DNA of 64,000 bases from the NCBI RefSeq assembly GCF_900101625.1, contig NZ_FMYZ01000002.1, forward strand, positions 496,001 through 560,000, in the 5' to 3' direction. Within the stretch, counting starts at the first letter, position 1, and each line of letters opens with the position of its first letter. The DNA comes from Cupriavidus sp. YR651. GTDB taxonomy: Bacteria; Pseudomonadota; Gammaproteobacteria; Burkholderiales; Burkholderiaceae. The notes beneath the pieces are model-generated. The model searched no databases. It saw only the letters and a list, made by a program, of their open reading frames with translations, and had not been told where the DNA came from. Shown here piece by piece: positions 25,376 through 34,211 of the stretch. The translations under genes were made by a program, and so were the position numbers.

Positions 25376-25446
25376 GCCGCGACCCGGACGGGCGTCCGGC
25401 CCGCGCATCGGCGCGTCAAGAGTCAGGAACAGGGTCCGGGTCGGGC

Positions 25447-26691
25447 TCAGGGGCAGGGTCCGAGTCCCCCGCATTCGCGCAGGATGCGTGCCGTGGACAG
25501 CGCGATCATGCCTTCCTCGTCGGTCGGCAAGACCAGCACCGGCACGCGGCTCGCATCCTGGCTGACACGCTGGCAGTTTTCATTGTTCGCCGCGTCATCG
25601 AGCGCAACGCCGAACAGGCCGGTCAGATGGGCGCAGATGCGCGCGCGGACCTCTGGCGAATTGGCGCCGATGCCGGCCGTGAACACCAGCGCATCGAGCC
25701 CGCCCAACGTGACGGCGAGCTTGCCGATTTCCTGTGCGGCGCGGAAGGCGTAGAAGTCCACGGCCAGCTTCGCGCGCGGATCGTTGCTGGCCAGCAGTGC
25801 CCGCATGTCGCTACTGACGCCGGAGATGCCCTTGAGGCCGGACTGGCCATAGAGCATGTTCTGGATCGCATCGGCATCCATGCCCTGTGCGGCCAGCCAC
25901 AGGATCGCACCGGGGTCGATCGATCCGCACCGCGTGCCCATCGGCATGCCGTCGAGCGCGGTGAGCCCCATGGTCGAATCCACGCTCTTGCCGGCGCGCA
26001 TCGCACACAGGCTCGCCCCGTTGCCCAGATGCGCCACGACAACGCGGCCTTCCAGCAGGTCGGGCGCCACCTGGTGCAGCCGGCGCGCAATGTATGCGTA
26101 CGACAGCCCGTGAAAACCATAGCGGCGCACGCCGCGTTCGTAATACTCATAGGGCAGTGCCATCAGCTGGGCCAGCGGATCGTGACCCGCGTGAAACGCC
26201 GTGTCGAAGCAGGCCACCTGCAGCAGTTCCGGCACCGCCGCGCGCACCGCACGGATCGCCGTGAGGTTGTGCGGCTGATGCAGCGGGGCCAGCGGCACCA
26301 GCGCCTCCAGCTTCGCGATCACCTCGTCGTCGATACGCACTGCATCGGCAAAATCCGCACCGCCGTGGACCACGCGATGGCCGATCGCCACCGGTGGCGT
26401 GTCACGCAAGCCCACACTCAGCGTCAGACGGATCAGCCGGAACGCGGCGTCATGGTCCGAGATCTGTTCGACGGGAAAACGCTCGTCGGCGACGACTCGT
26501 CCATCGGCCATGCGCGCCATCAGCCGCGGTGCCACGCCGATGCCTTCGATCTGGCCGTGCGCGGAGAGTGTGGGCTGGATGTCGACGTTGTCGTGCGCGG
26601 AGTCCGGCACGGCATAGACGGAGACCTTCACGCTGGACGAGCCGGCGTTGACGACGAGGATGACGCGATTGGCGGGGTGTGGGGTACTCAC
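25447..26691 (-). CDS. ackA: Acetate kinase
   Basis: Acetate kinase converts acetyl phosphate and ADP to acetate and ATP. The 414-residue protein shows VVNAGSSSVK near the N-terminus, the GHRVVHGG motif, the active-site segment around FDTAFH, the nucleotide-binding VAHLGNGAS and the GMPMGTRCGSIDPG block, all standard for the ASKHA-fold kinase. The start is a GTG at 26691 preceded by AGGAG 10 bases upstream. The phosphotransacetylase-like gene lies 35 bases upstream in the same direction, forming a Pta-AckA pair. The C-terminal codons and the bases beyond the stop are GC-rich and repetitive. Confidence 0.95.
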   Translation of the reverse strand: MSTPHPANRVILVVNAGSSSVKVSVYAVPDSAHDNVDIQPTLSAHGQIEGIGVAPRLMARMADGRVVADERFPVEQISDHDAAFRLIRLTLSVGLRDTPPVAIGHRVVHGGADFADAVRIDDEVIAKLEALVPLAPLHQPHNLTAIRAVRAAVPELLQVACFDTAFHAGHDPLAQLMALPYEYYERGVRRYGFHGLSYAYIARRLHQVAPDLLEGRVVVAHLGNGASLCAMRAGKSVDSTMGLTALDGMPMGTRCGSIDPGAILWLAAQGMDADAIQNMLYGQSGLKGISGVSSDMRALLASNDPRAKLAVDFYAFRAAQEIGKLAVTLGGLDALVFTAGIGANSPEVRARICAHLTGLFGVALDDAANNENCQRVSQDASRVPVLVLPTDEEGMIALSTARILRECGGLGPCP

Positions 26692-26726
26692 GCTGACAAT
26701 GCTCCTGTCGAATGGGGACTGCCGGT

Positions 26727-27677
26727 TCAGGCCTTGACCGCGGCGTCGCCCGCGGTACGGCGCGCATGCGCGAGCAGGACCGCGATGGCACAGCTGCCGA
26801 TGCGAGCGCGCACGCTGTCGGCACGGCTCGTCAGGATGATCGGCACGCGCGCGCCAAGCACGATGCCGGCCGACTCCGCGCCCGCGAGGAAGGTCAGTTG
26901 CTTGGCCAGCATGTTGCCCGCTTCCAGGTCCGGGACCAGCAGGATGTCGGGGTCGCCGGCGACTTCGGAGCGGATGCCCTTGGTGTCCGCCGCCGCCCTG
27001 CTGATGGCGTTGTCGAACGCCAGCGGGCCGTCGAGGATGCCGCCCTCGATCTGGCCGCGCAGGCTCATCATGCAGAGCGCGGCGGCGTCGATGGTCGACG
27101 GGATCTTGTCGGTGACTGTTTCCACTGCGGAAAGGATCGCCACCTTGGGCCGTTCGACGCCAAGCACGCGCACGAGGTCGATCGCATTGCGGACGATGTC
27201 CGCCTTTTCGTTCAGCGTGGGGAAGATGTTGACCGCGGCGTCGGTGATGAACAGTGGCTTGTGGTAGTTCGGCACGTCCATCGCGAATACATGCGAGAGG
27301 CGCCGGCCGGTGCGCAGGCCACTGGACCCGCTGGCTACCGCGTGCAGCAGCTCGTCGCTGTGCAGACTACCCTTCATGAGCAGTTCGGCCTCGCCGTTCC
27401 GCACGGCCTCCACGGCGCGCAACGCGGCGGCATGACTGTGCGGGGCGTCTATGATGGGTGTGTCGCCCAGTGGCAGCCCGTGTTCCTGCGCGATCTGCCG
27501 GATGCGGACCTCGGGCCCGATCAGCAGCGGCGCGATCAGGCCAAGCCGGGCCGCTTCCAGCGCGCCGTCGAGCGACGAATAATCGCAAGGGTGCGCCACG
27601 GCGGTGGGAATCGGCGGCAGGCCCTCGCAGCGGGCCAGCAGCCTGGCGTACTTGTCGGTGGACGATGGTGTGAGCAT
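26727..27677 (-). CDS. pta: Phosphate acetyl/butyryltransferase (Pta/Ptb family)
   Basis: The enzyme exchanges CoA for phosphate on an acyl-CoA to give acyl phosphate, the substrate of the kinase encoded downstream. The 316-residue protein has the PTA_PTB domain with LLIGPEVRIR, LMKGSLHSDELLHAV, AMDVPNYHKPLFITDAAVNIFP, and a DNAISRAAADTKG segment near the C-terminus. It is the short form without the N-terminal regulatory domain of E. coli Pta. Acetyl specificity is inferred from the ackA partner; butyryl transfer is also possible. The ATG at 27677 follows AGGGA. It is divergent from the DUF3141 gene, and the two units may respond to a shared signal. Confidence 0.88.
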   Translation of the reverse strand: MLTPSSTDKYARLLARCEGLPPIPTAVAHPCDYSSLDGALEAARLGLIAPLLIGPEVRIRQIAQEHGLPLGDTPIIDAPHSHAAALRAVEAVRNGEAELLMKGSLHSDELLHAVASGSSGLRTGRRLSHVFAMDVPNYHKPLFITDAAVNIFPTLNEKADIVRNAIDLVRVLGVERPKVAILSAVETVTDKIPSTIDAAALCMMSLRGQIEGGILDGPLAFDNAISRAAADTKGIRSEVAGDPDILLVPDLEAGNMLAKQLTFLAGAESAGIVLGARVPIILTSRADSVRARIGSCAIAVLLAHARRTAGDAAVKA

Positions 27678-27952
27678 TGGCAGCGTTCCCTGGAACCGAA
27701 AACCTTCTGAAGGGCAGGCATCCTGAGGGCCACGGATGCTGCATTGCGCAAACGTCTGGGGCAAGTATAGGCCAATGTACAGCGCACGGCGATGACACGT
27801 GAACGTCATGTCTGGCACAGAGACTGCAATATTCCATTCCGTCGGTTGTCAGTGCCGGCGCAGGCTGATAGATTTTATGTGTTGCGTTGCAGCAGGCAAC
27901 CGCGCCGCTGCGACTATCTGACGAGTCTGACCTCTCGGAGGGGAGAACCGGA

Positions 27953-30205
27953 ATGAACGCACGCCAACCCGTGACCGGCATCCAGCCGGCCGACCAAGCC
28001 TCGCCCGCCACACCCGAATCCACCCCCATGCCGCCATCTCCACTTGCGCTGCCGCAGGCAGCCTGGGAATACGGCGTGGATTCCTGGCAGCGCGCGATCC
28101 TTTTCCTCGACATCCTGCGTCGCCGCGGCAACGAGTCCGCCGAACATGAGCGCGGCGGCATGCCACCCGTGCTGGTCTTCGACTACGAAGTGCTGATCGA
28201 TGGCCGCAACCTGCCCAAGCCCGTCAACTACGCGCTGCTGCGCATTGTCCCGCCAGAGGCGCACCCGACGGATCCGGAGAAACGCCCGTTCGTCGTCATG
28301 GACCCGCGCGCGGGTCACGGACCCGGCATCGGCGGCTTCAAGGCGGACAGCGAGATCGGCAATGCCATCCGCAGCGGACACCCGTGCTACTTCATCACGT
28401 TCTATCGCGATCCCTGCCCGGAACAGACCATCGAGGATGTGGCCCGCACGGAAGGAAGTTTCCTACGCGCGGTGGCCGAGCGACATCCCGATGCACCGGG
28501 CAAGCCATTCGTCGTGGGCAATTGTCAGGCGGGCTGGGCCTTGCTGATGCTGGCGGCCGCGGCGCCCGACGTGACCGGGCCGATCCTGCTGGCCGGCGCC
28601 CCGGTGGCGTACTGGTCTGGCGTACGCGGACGCAACCCGATGCGCTACAGCGGCGGATTGCTCGGTGGCTCATGGCTGGCTTCGCTGACGGCGGACCTCG
28701 GCAACGGGCGATTCGACGGCGCCTGGCTCGTGCAGAACTTCGAGAGCCTCAATCCCGCGAATTCGCTGTGGGAAAAGCTCTACAACGTCTACGCCAAGGC
28801 CGATACCGAGGGGCCGCGTTTCCTCGAATTCGAGCGCTGGTGGGGCGGACATTTCCTGATGAACCGCGCGGAGATCGACTGGATCGTCCAGAACCTCTTC
28901 GTCGGCAATCACCTGGCCGCGGGCGATGTGCACAGCGCCGATGGCAAGACCGTGGTCGATTTGCGCAACCTGCGCTCGCCGGTGATCGTGTTTGCCTCCT
29001 GGGGGGACAACATCACGCCGCCGCAACAGGCGTTGAACTGGATTCCGGACCTGTATGAGAGCGTCGACGACATCGTGGCCAACGAGCAGACCATCGTCTA
29101 CTGCCTGCACCCGTCGATTGGTCACCTCGGCATCTTTGTCTCGGCCAGCGTGGCCAACCGCGAACACACGGAACTCTTCTGCGCGCTGGACCTGATCGAC
29201 GTGCTGCCGCCCGGCCTGTACGAAGCGAAGATCGAGGACGTGGCGCCGGGCACCTCGCACCTGGACCTGATCGAAGGCCGCTATCTCGTGCGCTTCGAGC
29301 GACGGACGATCGACGACATTTTGGCGCTCGATGACGGACGCGACGACGAGAAACCGTTCGAGGTCGTGCGCCGCGTGGCCGAGATCAATCAGCACCTGTA
29401 CGACACGTTCGCCTCGCCGCTGGTGCGGGCGGCCTCCACCGAGGCCTCCGCGCAGGCCATGCGCGAGATGCACCCTGCGCGGCTGGAGCGGACGCTGGCC
29501 AGCGATGTCAATCCGTGGATGGCGTGGATCGGCGCCATGGCACCGGCCGTGCGCGACGCGCGCCAACCGGTCGATGACGACAACCCGTTCCTGGCGATGG
29601 AGCGCGTCATGTCCGACCATATCGTGCGCTCGCTGAACCAGTACCGCGACGTACGGGACGCCTGGCAGGAACAATTTTTCGAGTCGCTCTACGCCACGCC
29701 CTGGATGGCGGCGATGCTGGGCATGGAGGCCGCGACCGGGCGTGCGGAATCTCCCGCCGTCACCGCCCTGCGCAAGGAAGTGGCCGACCTGCGCCGGCGC
29801 GAGGCGCGGGCGCAAATCGGCGAGGGCACTTCGCTCGACGCGTTCCTGAGGATCCTCGCGTATGTCACGCAAAACCGGTCCGCCATCGAGGAGCGTCCGT
29901 TCAACCTGCTGCGCAAGCTGGCGCGCGAAAATCCGCCGGACAAGCGCGTCAGCCTGGCCGATTTCAAGAACGCCGTCCGCCGCCAGAGCTATGTGGTGAC
30001 CCTGGACCCCGAGGCGGCCTTGCAGTCGCTGCCGCAACTGGTGCCTGACATGAAGGAGCGCCGCCGCATCATGGTGCTGGCACACCGCGTGCTGACCGTG
30101 CGCGGCCCGCTGGAGACCGACTGGCTCGCGCGCTACCGCGAGGTGGCCGACGTGCTGGGCACCGACCACAGCCGCGCCGCACGTGGCGAGGAAGACGAAG
30201 CCTGA
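27953..30205 (+). CDS. DUF3141 protein with PHA-synthase-like alpha/beta-hydrolase core
   Basis: The 750-residue protein belongs to the DUF3141 family, related to PHA synthases. By eye it carries a PhaC-like catalytic set: a cysteine in VVGNCQAGWA (nucleophile elbow), an aspartate in FASWGDNITPP and a histidine in HPSIGHLGIF. A long C-terminal region follows the hydrolase fold. True PHA polymerisation is not established for the family. The ATG at 27953 has a GGAGGGGAG site. It lies opposite pta-ackA and 33 bases upstream of fabI, a neighbourhood that suggests acyl-CoA/acyl-phosphate metabolism. Confidence 0.8.
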   Translation: MNARQPVTGIQPADQASPATPESTPMPPSPLALPQAAWEYGVDSWQRAILFLDILRRRGNESAEHERGGMPPVLVFDYEVLIDGRNLPKPVNYALLRIVPPEAHPTDPEKRPFVVMDPRAGHGPGIGGFKADSEIGNAIRSGHPCYFITFYRDPCPEQTIEDVARTEGSFLRAVAERHPDAPGKPFVVGNCQAGWALLMLAAAAPDVTGPILLAGAPVAYWSGVRGRNPMRYSGGLLGGSWLASLTADLGNGRFDGAWLVQNFESLNPANSLWEKLYNVYAKADTEGPRFLEFERWWGGHFLMNRAEIDWIVQNLFVGNHLAAGDVHSADGKTVVDLRNLRSPVIVFASWGDNITPPQQALNWIPDLYESVDDIVANEQTIVYCLHPSIGHLGIFVSASVANREHTELFCALDLIDVLPPGLYEAKIEDVAPGTSHLDLIEGRYLVRFERRTIDDILALDDGRDDEKPFEVVRRVAEINQHLYDTFASPLVRAASTEASAQAMREMHPARLERTLASDVNPWMAWIGAMAPAVRDARQPVDDDNPFLAMERVMSDHIVRSLNQYRDVRDAWQEQFFESLYATPWMAAMLGMEAATGRAESPAVTALRKEVADLRRREARAQIGEGTSLDAFLRILAYVTQNRSAIEERPFNLLRKLARENPPDKRVSLADFKNAVRRQSYVVTLDPEAALQSLPQLVPDMKERRRIMVLAHRVLTVRGPLETDWLARYREVADVLGTDHSRAARGEEDEA

Positions 30206-30238
30206 CTCCATATTTCCGCCATCGAGGAGGAGCATCCC

Positions 30239-31018
30239 ATGGTGCAGGTACCCAACCCGCCGCTCGCCGGCGCCCGTGTGCTGGTGGTCGGCGTGGCCAA
30301 TGCAGAATCGATTGCGTGGGGTTGCGCGCGCGCATTCCGCGAACTGGGCGCCGACCTGGCGTTGACCTACCTCAACGACAAGGCGTTGCCACATGTAGCG
30401 CCGCTCGCCGAACAGGTCGGCGCGCCAATTCTGATGCCGCTGAACGTCGAGGACGATGCGCAGATGGACGCGCTGTTCGCGCGCATCGCGGAGGAGTGGG
30501 GGCGTCTCGATGCCGTCGTGCATTCGGTGGCATTCGCGCCCAAGGCGGACCTGCAAGGCGGCCTGCTGAATTCGTCGGCGGGCGGCTTCGCGCGCGCAAT
30601 GGATGTGTCGTGCCATTCGTTCATCCGCATGGCGCGCCGCGCGGTGCCGCTGATGTCGGATGGTGGCACGCTGTTTGCGATGAGCTATGACGGCGCCAAC
30701 CGCGTGGTGCCCAACTACAACCTGATGGGGCCCGTGAAGGCGGCGTTGGAGGCGAGTTGCCGCTACCTGGCGCACGAACTCGGCCCGCAAGGCATTCGCG
30801 TGCACGCGATCTCGCCGGGGCCGCTGAAGACGCGCGCGGCATCGGGTCTCAAGGACTTCGACCATCTGTTGGCGGAGGCCGCGGGCCGCGCGCCGCTGGG
30901 CGAGCTGGTCGACATCATGGACGTCGGCTTTGCCACGGCCTACCTGGCTACCCCGTACGCTCGCCGGCTATCGGGCAATACGGTGTACGTGGATGGTGGC
31001 GTGCACATCATGGCCTGA
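30239..31018 (+). CDS. fabI: Enoyl-[acyl-carrier-protein] reductase, FabI type
   Basis: FabI reduces the trans-2-enoyl-ACP double bond with NADH in fatty-acid elongation. The 259-residue SDR-like protein has the FabI nucleotide motif GVANAESIAWG, HSVAFAPK after beta-4, and the catalytic Tyr-x6-Lys arrangement in YNLMGPVKAALEA together with the upstream SYDGANRVVP. This copy sits with DUF3141 and near pta/ackA rather than in a fatty-acid gene cluster, so it is probably a second FabI with a specialised role. The start has GAGGAGGAG 5 bases upstream. It is translated just after the DUF3141 gene. Confidence 0.88.
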   Translation: MVQVPNPPLAGARVLVVGVANAESIAWGCARAFRELGADLALTYLNDKALPHVAPLAEQVGAPILMPLNVEDDAQMDALFARIAEEWGRLDAVVHSVAFAPKADLQGGLLNSSAGGFARAMDVSCHSFIRMARRAVPLMSDGGTLFAMSYDGANRVVPNYNLMGPVKAALEASCRYLAHELGPQGIRVHAISPGPLKTRAASGLKDFDHLLAEAAGRAPLGELVDIMDVGFATAYLATPYARRLSGNTVYVDGGVHIMA

Positions 31019-31136
31019 ATCGAAATACATCATTGCTGCGACGCATACCGCGACGCGGCCTACAATATTCGCATGGCCGGCGCGGCGACGCATGGTGCGC
31101 CACGGCAGGTTCCGGCCGCATCCAGGAGAGGCTGCA

Positions 31137-31379
31137 ATGCAGGTACTGATCCGCGGGCTGCATCGTGATGTGACCGAGGAAATGCTGCGGGACAAGCTGA
31201 AAGACTACGCACCGGTGAATTCCGTGGAGATCGTGCGGGAGGGTGACCCCGATCATCCGTGGGCGTGGGTGGATCTGGCGATCGACCCGTTCACCGCGTG
31301 GCGCCTGCTGCGTCAGTTCGACAAGCAGTACTTCGCTGGCAGCGTCATGCGCTGGTATATCCCGGCGCACCAGAGTTAG
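31137..31379 (+). CDS. Small RRM-like RNA-binding protein
   Basis: The 80-residue product begins MQVLIRGLHRDVTEEMLRDKLKDYAPVNSVEIVREGD, a beta-alpha-beta pattern like an RNA recognition motif with an RNP2-type VLIRGL strand and a later WAWVDLA strand in the RNP1 position. RNA binding is an inference from this pattern. The ATG at 31137 has AGGAGAGG 5 bases upstream. It follows fabI by 118 bases and may share its transcript. Confidence 0.65.
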   Translation: MQVLIRGLHRDVTEEMLRDKLKDYAPVNSVEIVREGDPDHPWAWVDLAIDPFTAWRLLRQFDKQYFAGSVMRWYIPAHQS

Positions 31380-31446
31380 CGGCGCCATCGGGCTGGCGGC
31401 GATTCGCATTACCATAGCCGTTCATCCGACTCTTCCTCATTCGCTC

Positions 31447-32253
31447 ATGCTCGAACTCGAAGGCGCCATCTGGTTTCGCGCCGGTGCCCAGGACTGGGGC
31501 GGCAAGGACCGCATCGCATTGCTGGCCGCCATTGGCGAGCACGGATCGATTACTGCCGCGGCGCGCGCGGTCGGCATCAGCTACAAGGCCGCCTGGGATG
31601 CCATCGACGCGATGAACAACAGTGCGGGCGAGCCGCTGGTCGTGCGCGCGGCGGGCGGCAAGGGCGGCGGCGGTACGCGCCTGACCGACCGGGCCGAACG
31701 GCTGATCCGCACCTATCGCGCGATGGCGGAGGAGCACCAGCGCTTCGTCGCATGGCTCGGCAAGGTGGGCAGTACGCTGTCCGATGCGGATGCCGACGAT
31801 ATTCACCTGATGAAACGATTCATGATCCAGACCAGTGCGCGCAACAAGTTGTTCGGCCGGGTGGAGTCCGTGCGTGGCGGCGCGGTCAATGACGAGATCA
31901 CGCTGGTGCTGCCCGGTGGCCAGCGCATCGTCTCCACGATCACGCATGAGAGCGTGGAGACGCTGGGCCTGATGGCCGGCGCCGAGGCTTTCGCGCTCGT
32001 CAAGGCCTCGTCCGTGATGATTGGCCTGCCGGACCCCGGCGTGCGACTTTCCGCGCGCAACCAGTTGCCGGGCGTGGTGTCGCGCGTGGTTCCCGGGGCT
32101 GTCAATGCGGAAGTCGTGCTGGACCTCGATGGCGGTGGCACCGTGGCGGCCATCATCACGAACACGGCGCTGACGGACCTCGGGCTGGCCGAAGGCATGC
32201 AGGCACTGGCTATCTTCAAAGCCTCGAGCGTGATCCTCGGGACGATGGCCTGA
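31447..32253 (+). CDS. modE: Molybdate-responsive regulator ModE
   Basis: ModE binds molybdate and represses the molybdate importer genes. The 268-residue protein has an N-terminal winged helix (DRIALLAAIGEHGSITAAARAVGISYKAAWDAID) and two C-terminal TOBE/Mop-type molybdate-binding repeats, at about residues 130-195 (TSARNKLFGRVESVRGGAVNDE) and 200-268 (LSARNQLPGVVSRVVPGAVNAE). The target is visible: a near-perfect ModE operator covers the modA promoter at 35833-35856. The gene is separated from modABC by two unrelated genes. A terminator follows it. Confidence 0.93.
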   Translation: MLELEGAIWFRAGAQDWGGKDRIALLAAIGEHGSITAAARAVGISYKAAWDAIDAMNNSAGEPLVVRAAGGKGGGGTRLTDRAERLIRTYRAMAEEHQRFVAWLGKVGSTLSDADADDIHLMKRFMIQTSARNKLFGRVESVRGGAVNDEITLVLPGGQRIVSTITHESVETLGLMAGAEAFALVKASSVMIGLPDPGVRLSARNQLPGVVSRVVPGAVNAEVVLDLDGGGTVAAIITNTALTDLGLAEGMQALAIFKASSVILGTMA

Positions 32254-32295
32254 GGACCGTGGCTCGCCGGAGCCGCGTGTAGAATGACCGGACTT

Positions 32296-32326
32296 CGGGC
32301 GCCTTGCGGGCGCCCGTTTCCTTTTC
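32296..32326 (+). terminator. Intrinsic terminator after modE
   Basis: CGGGCGCC (32296-32303) and GGCGCCCG (32309-32316) form a perfect 8-bp stem with a TTGCG loop, followed by TTTCCTTTTC. Confidence 0.7.
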
Positions 32327-32358
32327 ACCTTTCACCTTTCGCCTGGCTTGCCTCACTC

Positions 32359-32967
32359 ATGCACGCTGCCATCGCCGGCTTCAGCCTCGGGCTGTCGCTG
32401 ATTCTTGCCATCGGCTCCCAGAACGCCTTCGTGCTGCGCCAGGGTCTGCGCCGCGAGCATGTGTTCTGGGTCTGCCTGATCTGCGCGGCGTCGGATGCCG
32501 CGTTGATTTTCATGGGCGTATCCGGATTTGCCGTGATGATTCGCAAGCTGCCGTGGCTTGGCGATGCGATGCGTTACGGCGGCGCCGCATTCCTCATCTG
32601 GTACGGCGCGCGCAGCCTGTGGACGGCCTGGCGATCCCACGCCGCACTCGCGCCGGCCGACGCCGAATCGCGCCCGCTGGTCGCCACGCTCGCGATCTGC
32701 CTGGCCTTTACCTGGCTGAATCCGCATGTCTGGCTCGATACCGTGGTGCTGATCGGCTCCGTCTCCACGCAGTTCGCGGGCCATGAGCTGGCGTTCGCGA
32801 CGGGCGCGATGACCGCGTCATTCCTGTTTTTCTTCTCGCTCGGCTATGGTGCGGCGCTGCTGCGGCCGGTGTTTGCGCGGCCCCGCGCGTGGCAGGTGCT
32901 CGAGGTGATCGTCGGCTTGACCATGTGGGTCATCGCCGCCAGGCTCCTCATGGATGGAGGTCAGTAG
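32359..32967 (+). CDS. argO: LysE/ArgO-family amino-acid exporter
   Basis: The 202-residue membrane protein has five to six TM helices and the LysE/ArgO pattern GLSLILAIGSQNAFVLRQGLRREHVF near the start and TWLNPHVWLDTVVLIGS in the middle. ArgO exports arginine and LysE exports lysine or arginine; the exact substrate is inferred. The ATG at 32359 has no clear ribosome-binding sequence. The next gene (CYTH) begins five bases after its stop, so they are probably co-transcribed. Confidence 0.82.
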   Translation: MHAAIAGFSLGLSLILAIGSQNAFVLRQGLRREHVFWVCLICAASDAALIFMGVSGFAVMIRKLPWLGDAMRYGGAAFLIWYGARSLWTAWRSHAALAPADAESRPLVATLAICLAFTWLNPHVWLDTVVLIGSVSTQFAGHELAFATGAMTASFLFFFSLGYGAALLRPVFARPRAWQVLEVIVGLTMWVIAARLLMDGGQ

Positions 32968-32972
32968 GGATC

Positions 32973-33485
32973 ATGGCAAGGAACGTTGAAATCAAGGCGC
33001 GTATCGTCAGCATCGAGGCCCTGCTGCCGCGCGCGGCGGCGCTGGCGAACCACGGTCCGGAACGGATCGAGCAGGACGATACCTTCTTCACCTGTCCAAA
33101 CGGACGGCTCAAGCTGCGCGCTTTCCACGCTGGCAGCGGCCAGCTGATCTTCTATGCCCGGCCCGACCAGGCTGGCCCCAAGGAGAGCTTCTATATCCTC
33201 TCGCCCACGGCATCGCCGGATACGTTGCGTGCCGCGCTGAGTGCGGCGCACGGCGAAACCGGCCGCGTACGCAAGGTCCGCACGCTGTTCCTGGTGGGAC
33301 GCACGCGTGTGCACCTGGACCGCGTGGAAGGGCTCGGGGATTTTCTCGAACTGGAAGTGGTGCTGGCCGATGGCGAGCCGGTCGAGCATGGCGTGGCCGA
33401 AGCGCATGCGCTGATGGCCAGCCTTGGCGTGGATGCCGGCGCCCTGATCGAAGGCGCCTACGTGGACTTGCTGCGCGCGGCCTAG
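32973..33485 (+). CDS. CYTH-domain phosphohydrolase/cyclase
   Basis: The 170-residue protein has a CYTH (triphosphate tunnel) domain. The N-terminal VEIKARI matches the ExExK-type metal/phosphate motif, and later blocks include LKLRAF, KVRTLFLVGRTRVHLDRVEGLGDFLELEVVL, with paired charged residues lining the tunnel. Family members are class IV adenylate cyclases, thiamine triphosphatases or tripolyphosphatases; which applies here is not clear. It begins five bases after argO and its end overlaps the convergent modC stop by four bases. Confidence 0.8.
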   Translation: MARNVEIKARIVSIEALLPRAAALANHGPERIEQDDTFFTCPNGRLKLRAFHAGSGQLIFYARPDQAGPKESFYILSPTASPDTLRAALSAAHGETGRVRKVRTLFLVGRTRVHLDRVEGLGDFLELEVVLADGEPVEHGVAEAHALMASLGVDAGALIEGAYVDLLRAA

Positions 33486-34204
33486 ACCGCGTGCAGTGGC
33501 AGCGGGGCGTAGACCGGCGGATGCTGGCTGGCGCGGCCGCTGCCGTAGATGCGGCCGTCGCGGATTTCCAGCACATGGTCGCCCAGTACTTCCACATCTT
33601 CCGGGTCGTGCGAGATGACCACCATCGGCACGTCCAGGCTTTCCTGCAGCGCGCGCAGCTCCGCGCGCATGCGAACGCGCAGCGCCGGATCCAGCGCGGA
33701 GAACGGCTCGTCCAGCAGCACGATATCGGGCCGCGCCACCAGTGCGCGCGCCAGCGCCACACGCTGCTTCTGTCCGCCCGAGATCTGCGCGGGATACTGG
33801 CTCACGATGTCGCGTAATCCGAAGGCGTCGATCCAGCGAGCCGCCTCGGGCGGCATCGCCTGGCGTGCGGGATTGCGCCAGCCCCTGCTCAGTCCGAAGG
33901 CGATGTTCTGTGCCACGGTCAGATGCGGAAACAGCGCGTAGTCCTGGAACAGATAGGCCACGCGACGCTCCTGCGGGCGCACGTCGATGCCGGTCTCGCT
34001 GTCGAACAAGATACGGCCGTTGAGCACAATGCGCCCGCTGTCCGGCGCGAGCAACCCGGCGATGGCGCGCAGCGTCAGGCTTTTGCCAGCGCCGGACGGG
34101 CCGAACAGCGCAACCCGCCGGCTATCGGAATCGAACGCAATATCCAGTGCAAACTGCCGGTCGGCCGAAGTCATGCGCTTGCGGATGGTGACGTGCATGC
34201 TCAT
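33482..34204 (-). CDS. modC: Molybdate ABC transporter ATP-binding protein ModC (short form)
   Basis: ModC hydrolyses ATP to drive molybdate import with ModB and ModA. The 240-residue protein has Walker A GPSGAGKS at about residues 35-42, the ABC signature ISGGQKQRVALARAL, Walker B IVLLDEPFSALDP and the switch histidine in VISHD. It lacks the C-terminal TOBE molybdate-sensing domain of about 110 residues found in E. coli ModC, so feedback inhibition through that domain is absent. The gene begins seven bases after modB. Confidence 0.9.
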   Translation of the reverse strand: MSMHVTIRKRMTSADRQFALDIAFDSDSRRVALFGPSGAGKSLTLRAIAGLLAPDSGRIVLNGRILFDSETGIDVRPQERRVAYLFQDYALFPHLTVAQNIAFGLSRGWRNPARQAMPPEAARWIDAFGLRDIVSQYPAQISGGQKQRVALARALVARPDIVLLDEPFSALDPALRVRMRAELRALQESLDVPMVVISHDPEDVEVLGDHVLEIRDGRIYGSGRASQHPPVYAPLPLHAV

Positions 34205-34211
34205 GGTGCGC

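Noticed and set aside
25381-25442. GACCCGGAC / GTCCGGGTC inverted repeat between the phosphatase and ackA
   Set aside because: The arms are 44 bases apart in very GC-rich repetitive sequence overlapping nearby ackA codons; no terminator T-run, so I do not call it.
27678-27952. Possible FNR or CRP site between pta and the DUF3141 gene
   Set aside because: I searched for TTGAT-N4-ATCAA and TGTGA-N6-TCACA and found no acceptable match.
28670-30865. Long antisense frame over the DUF3141 and fabI genes
   Set aside because: It lies opposite two clear genes and has no recognisable domain or start site; it is a shadow frame.
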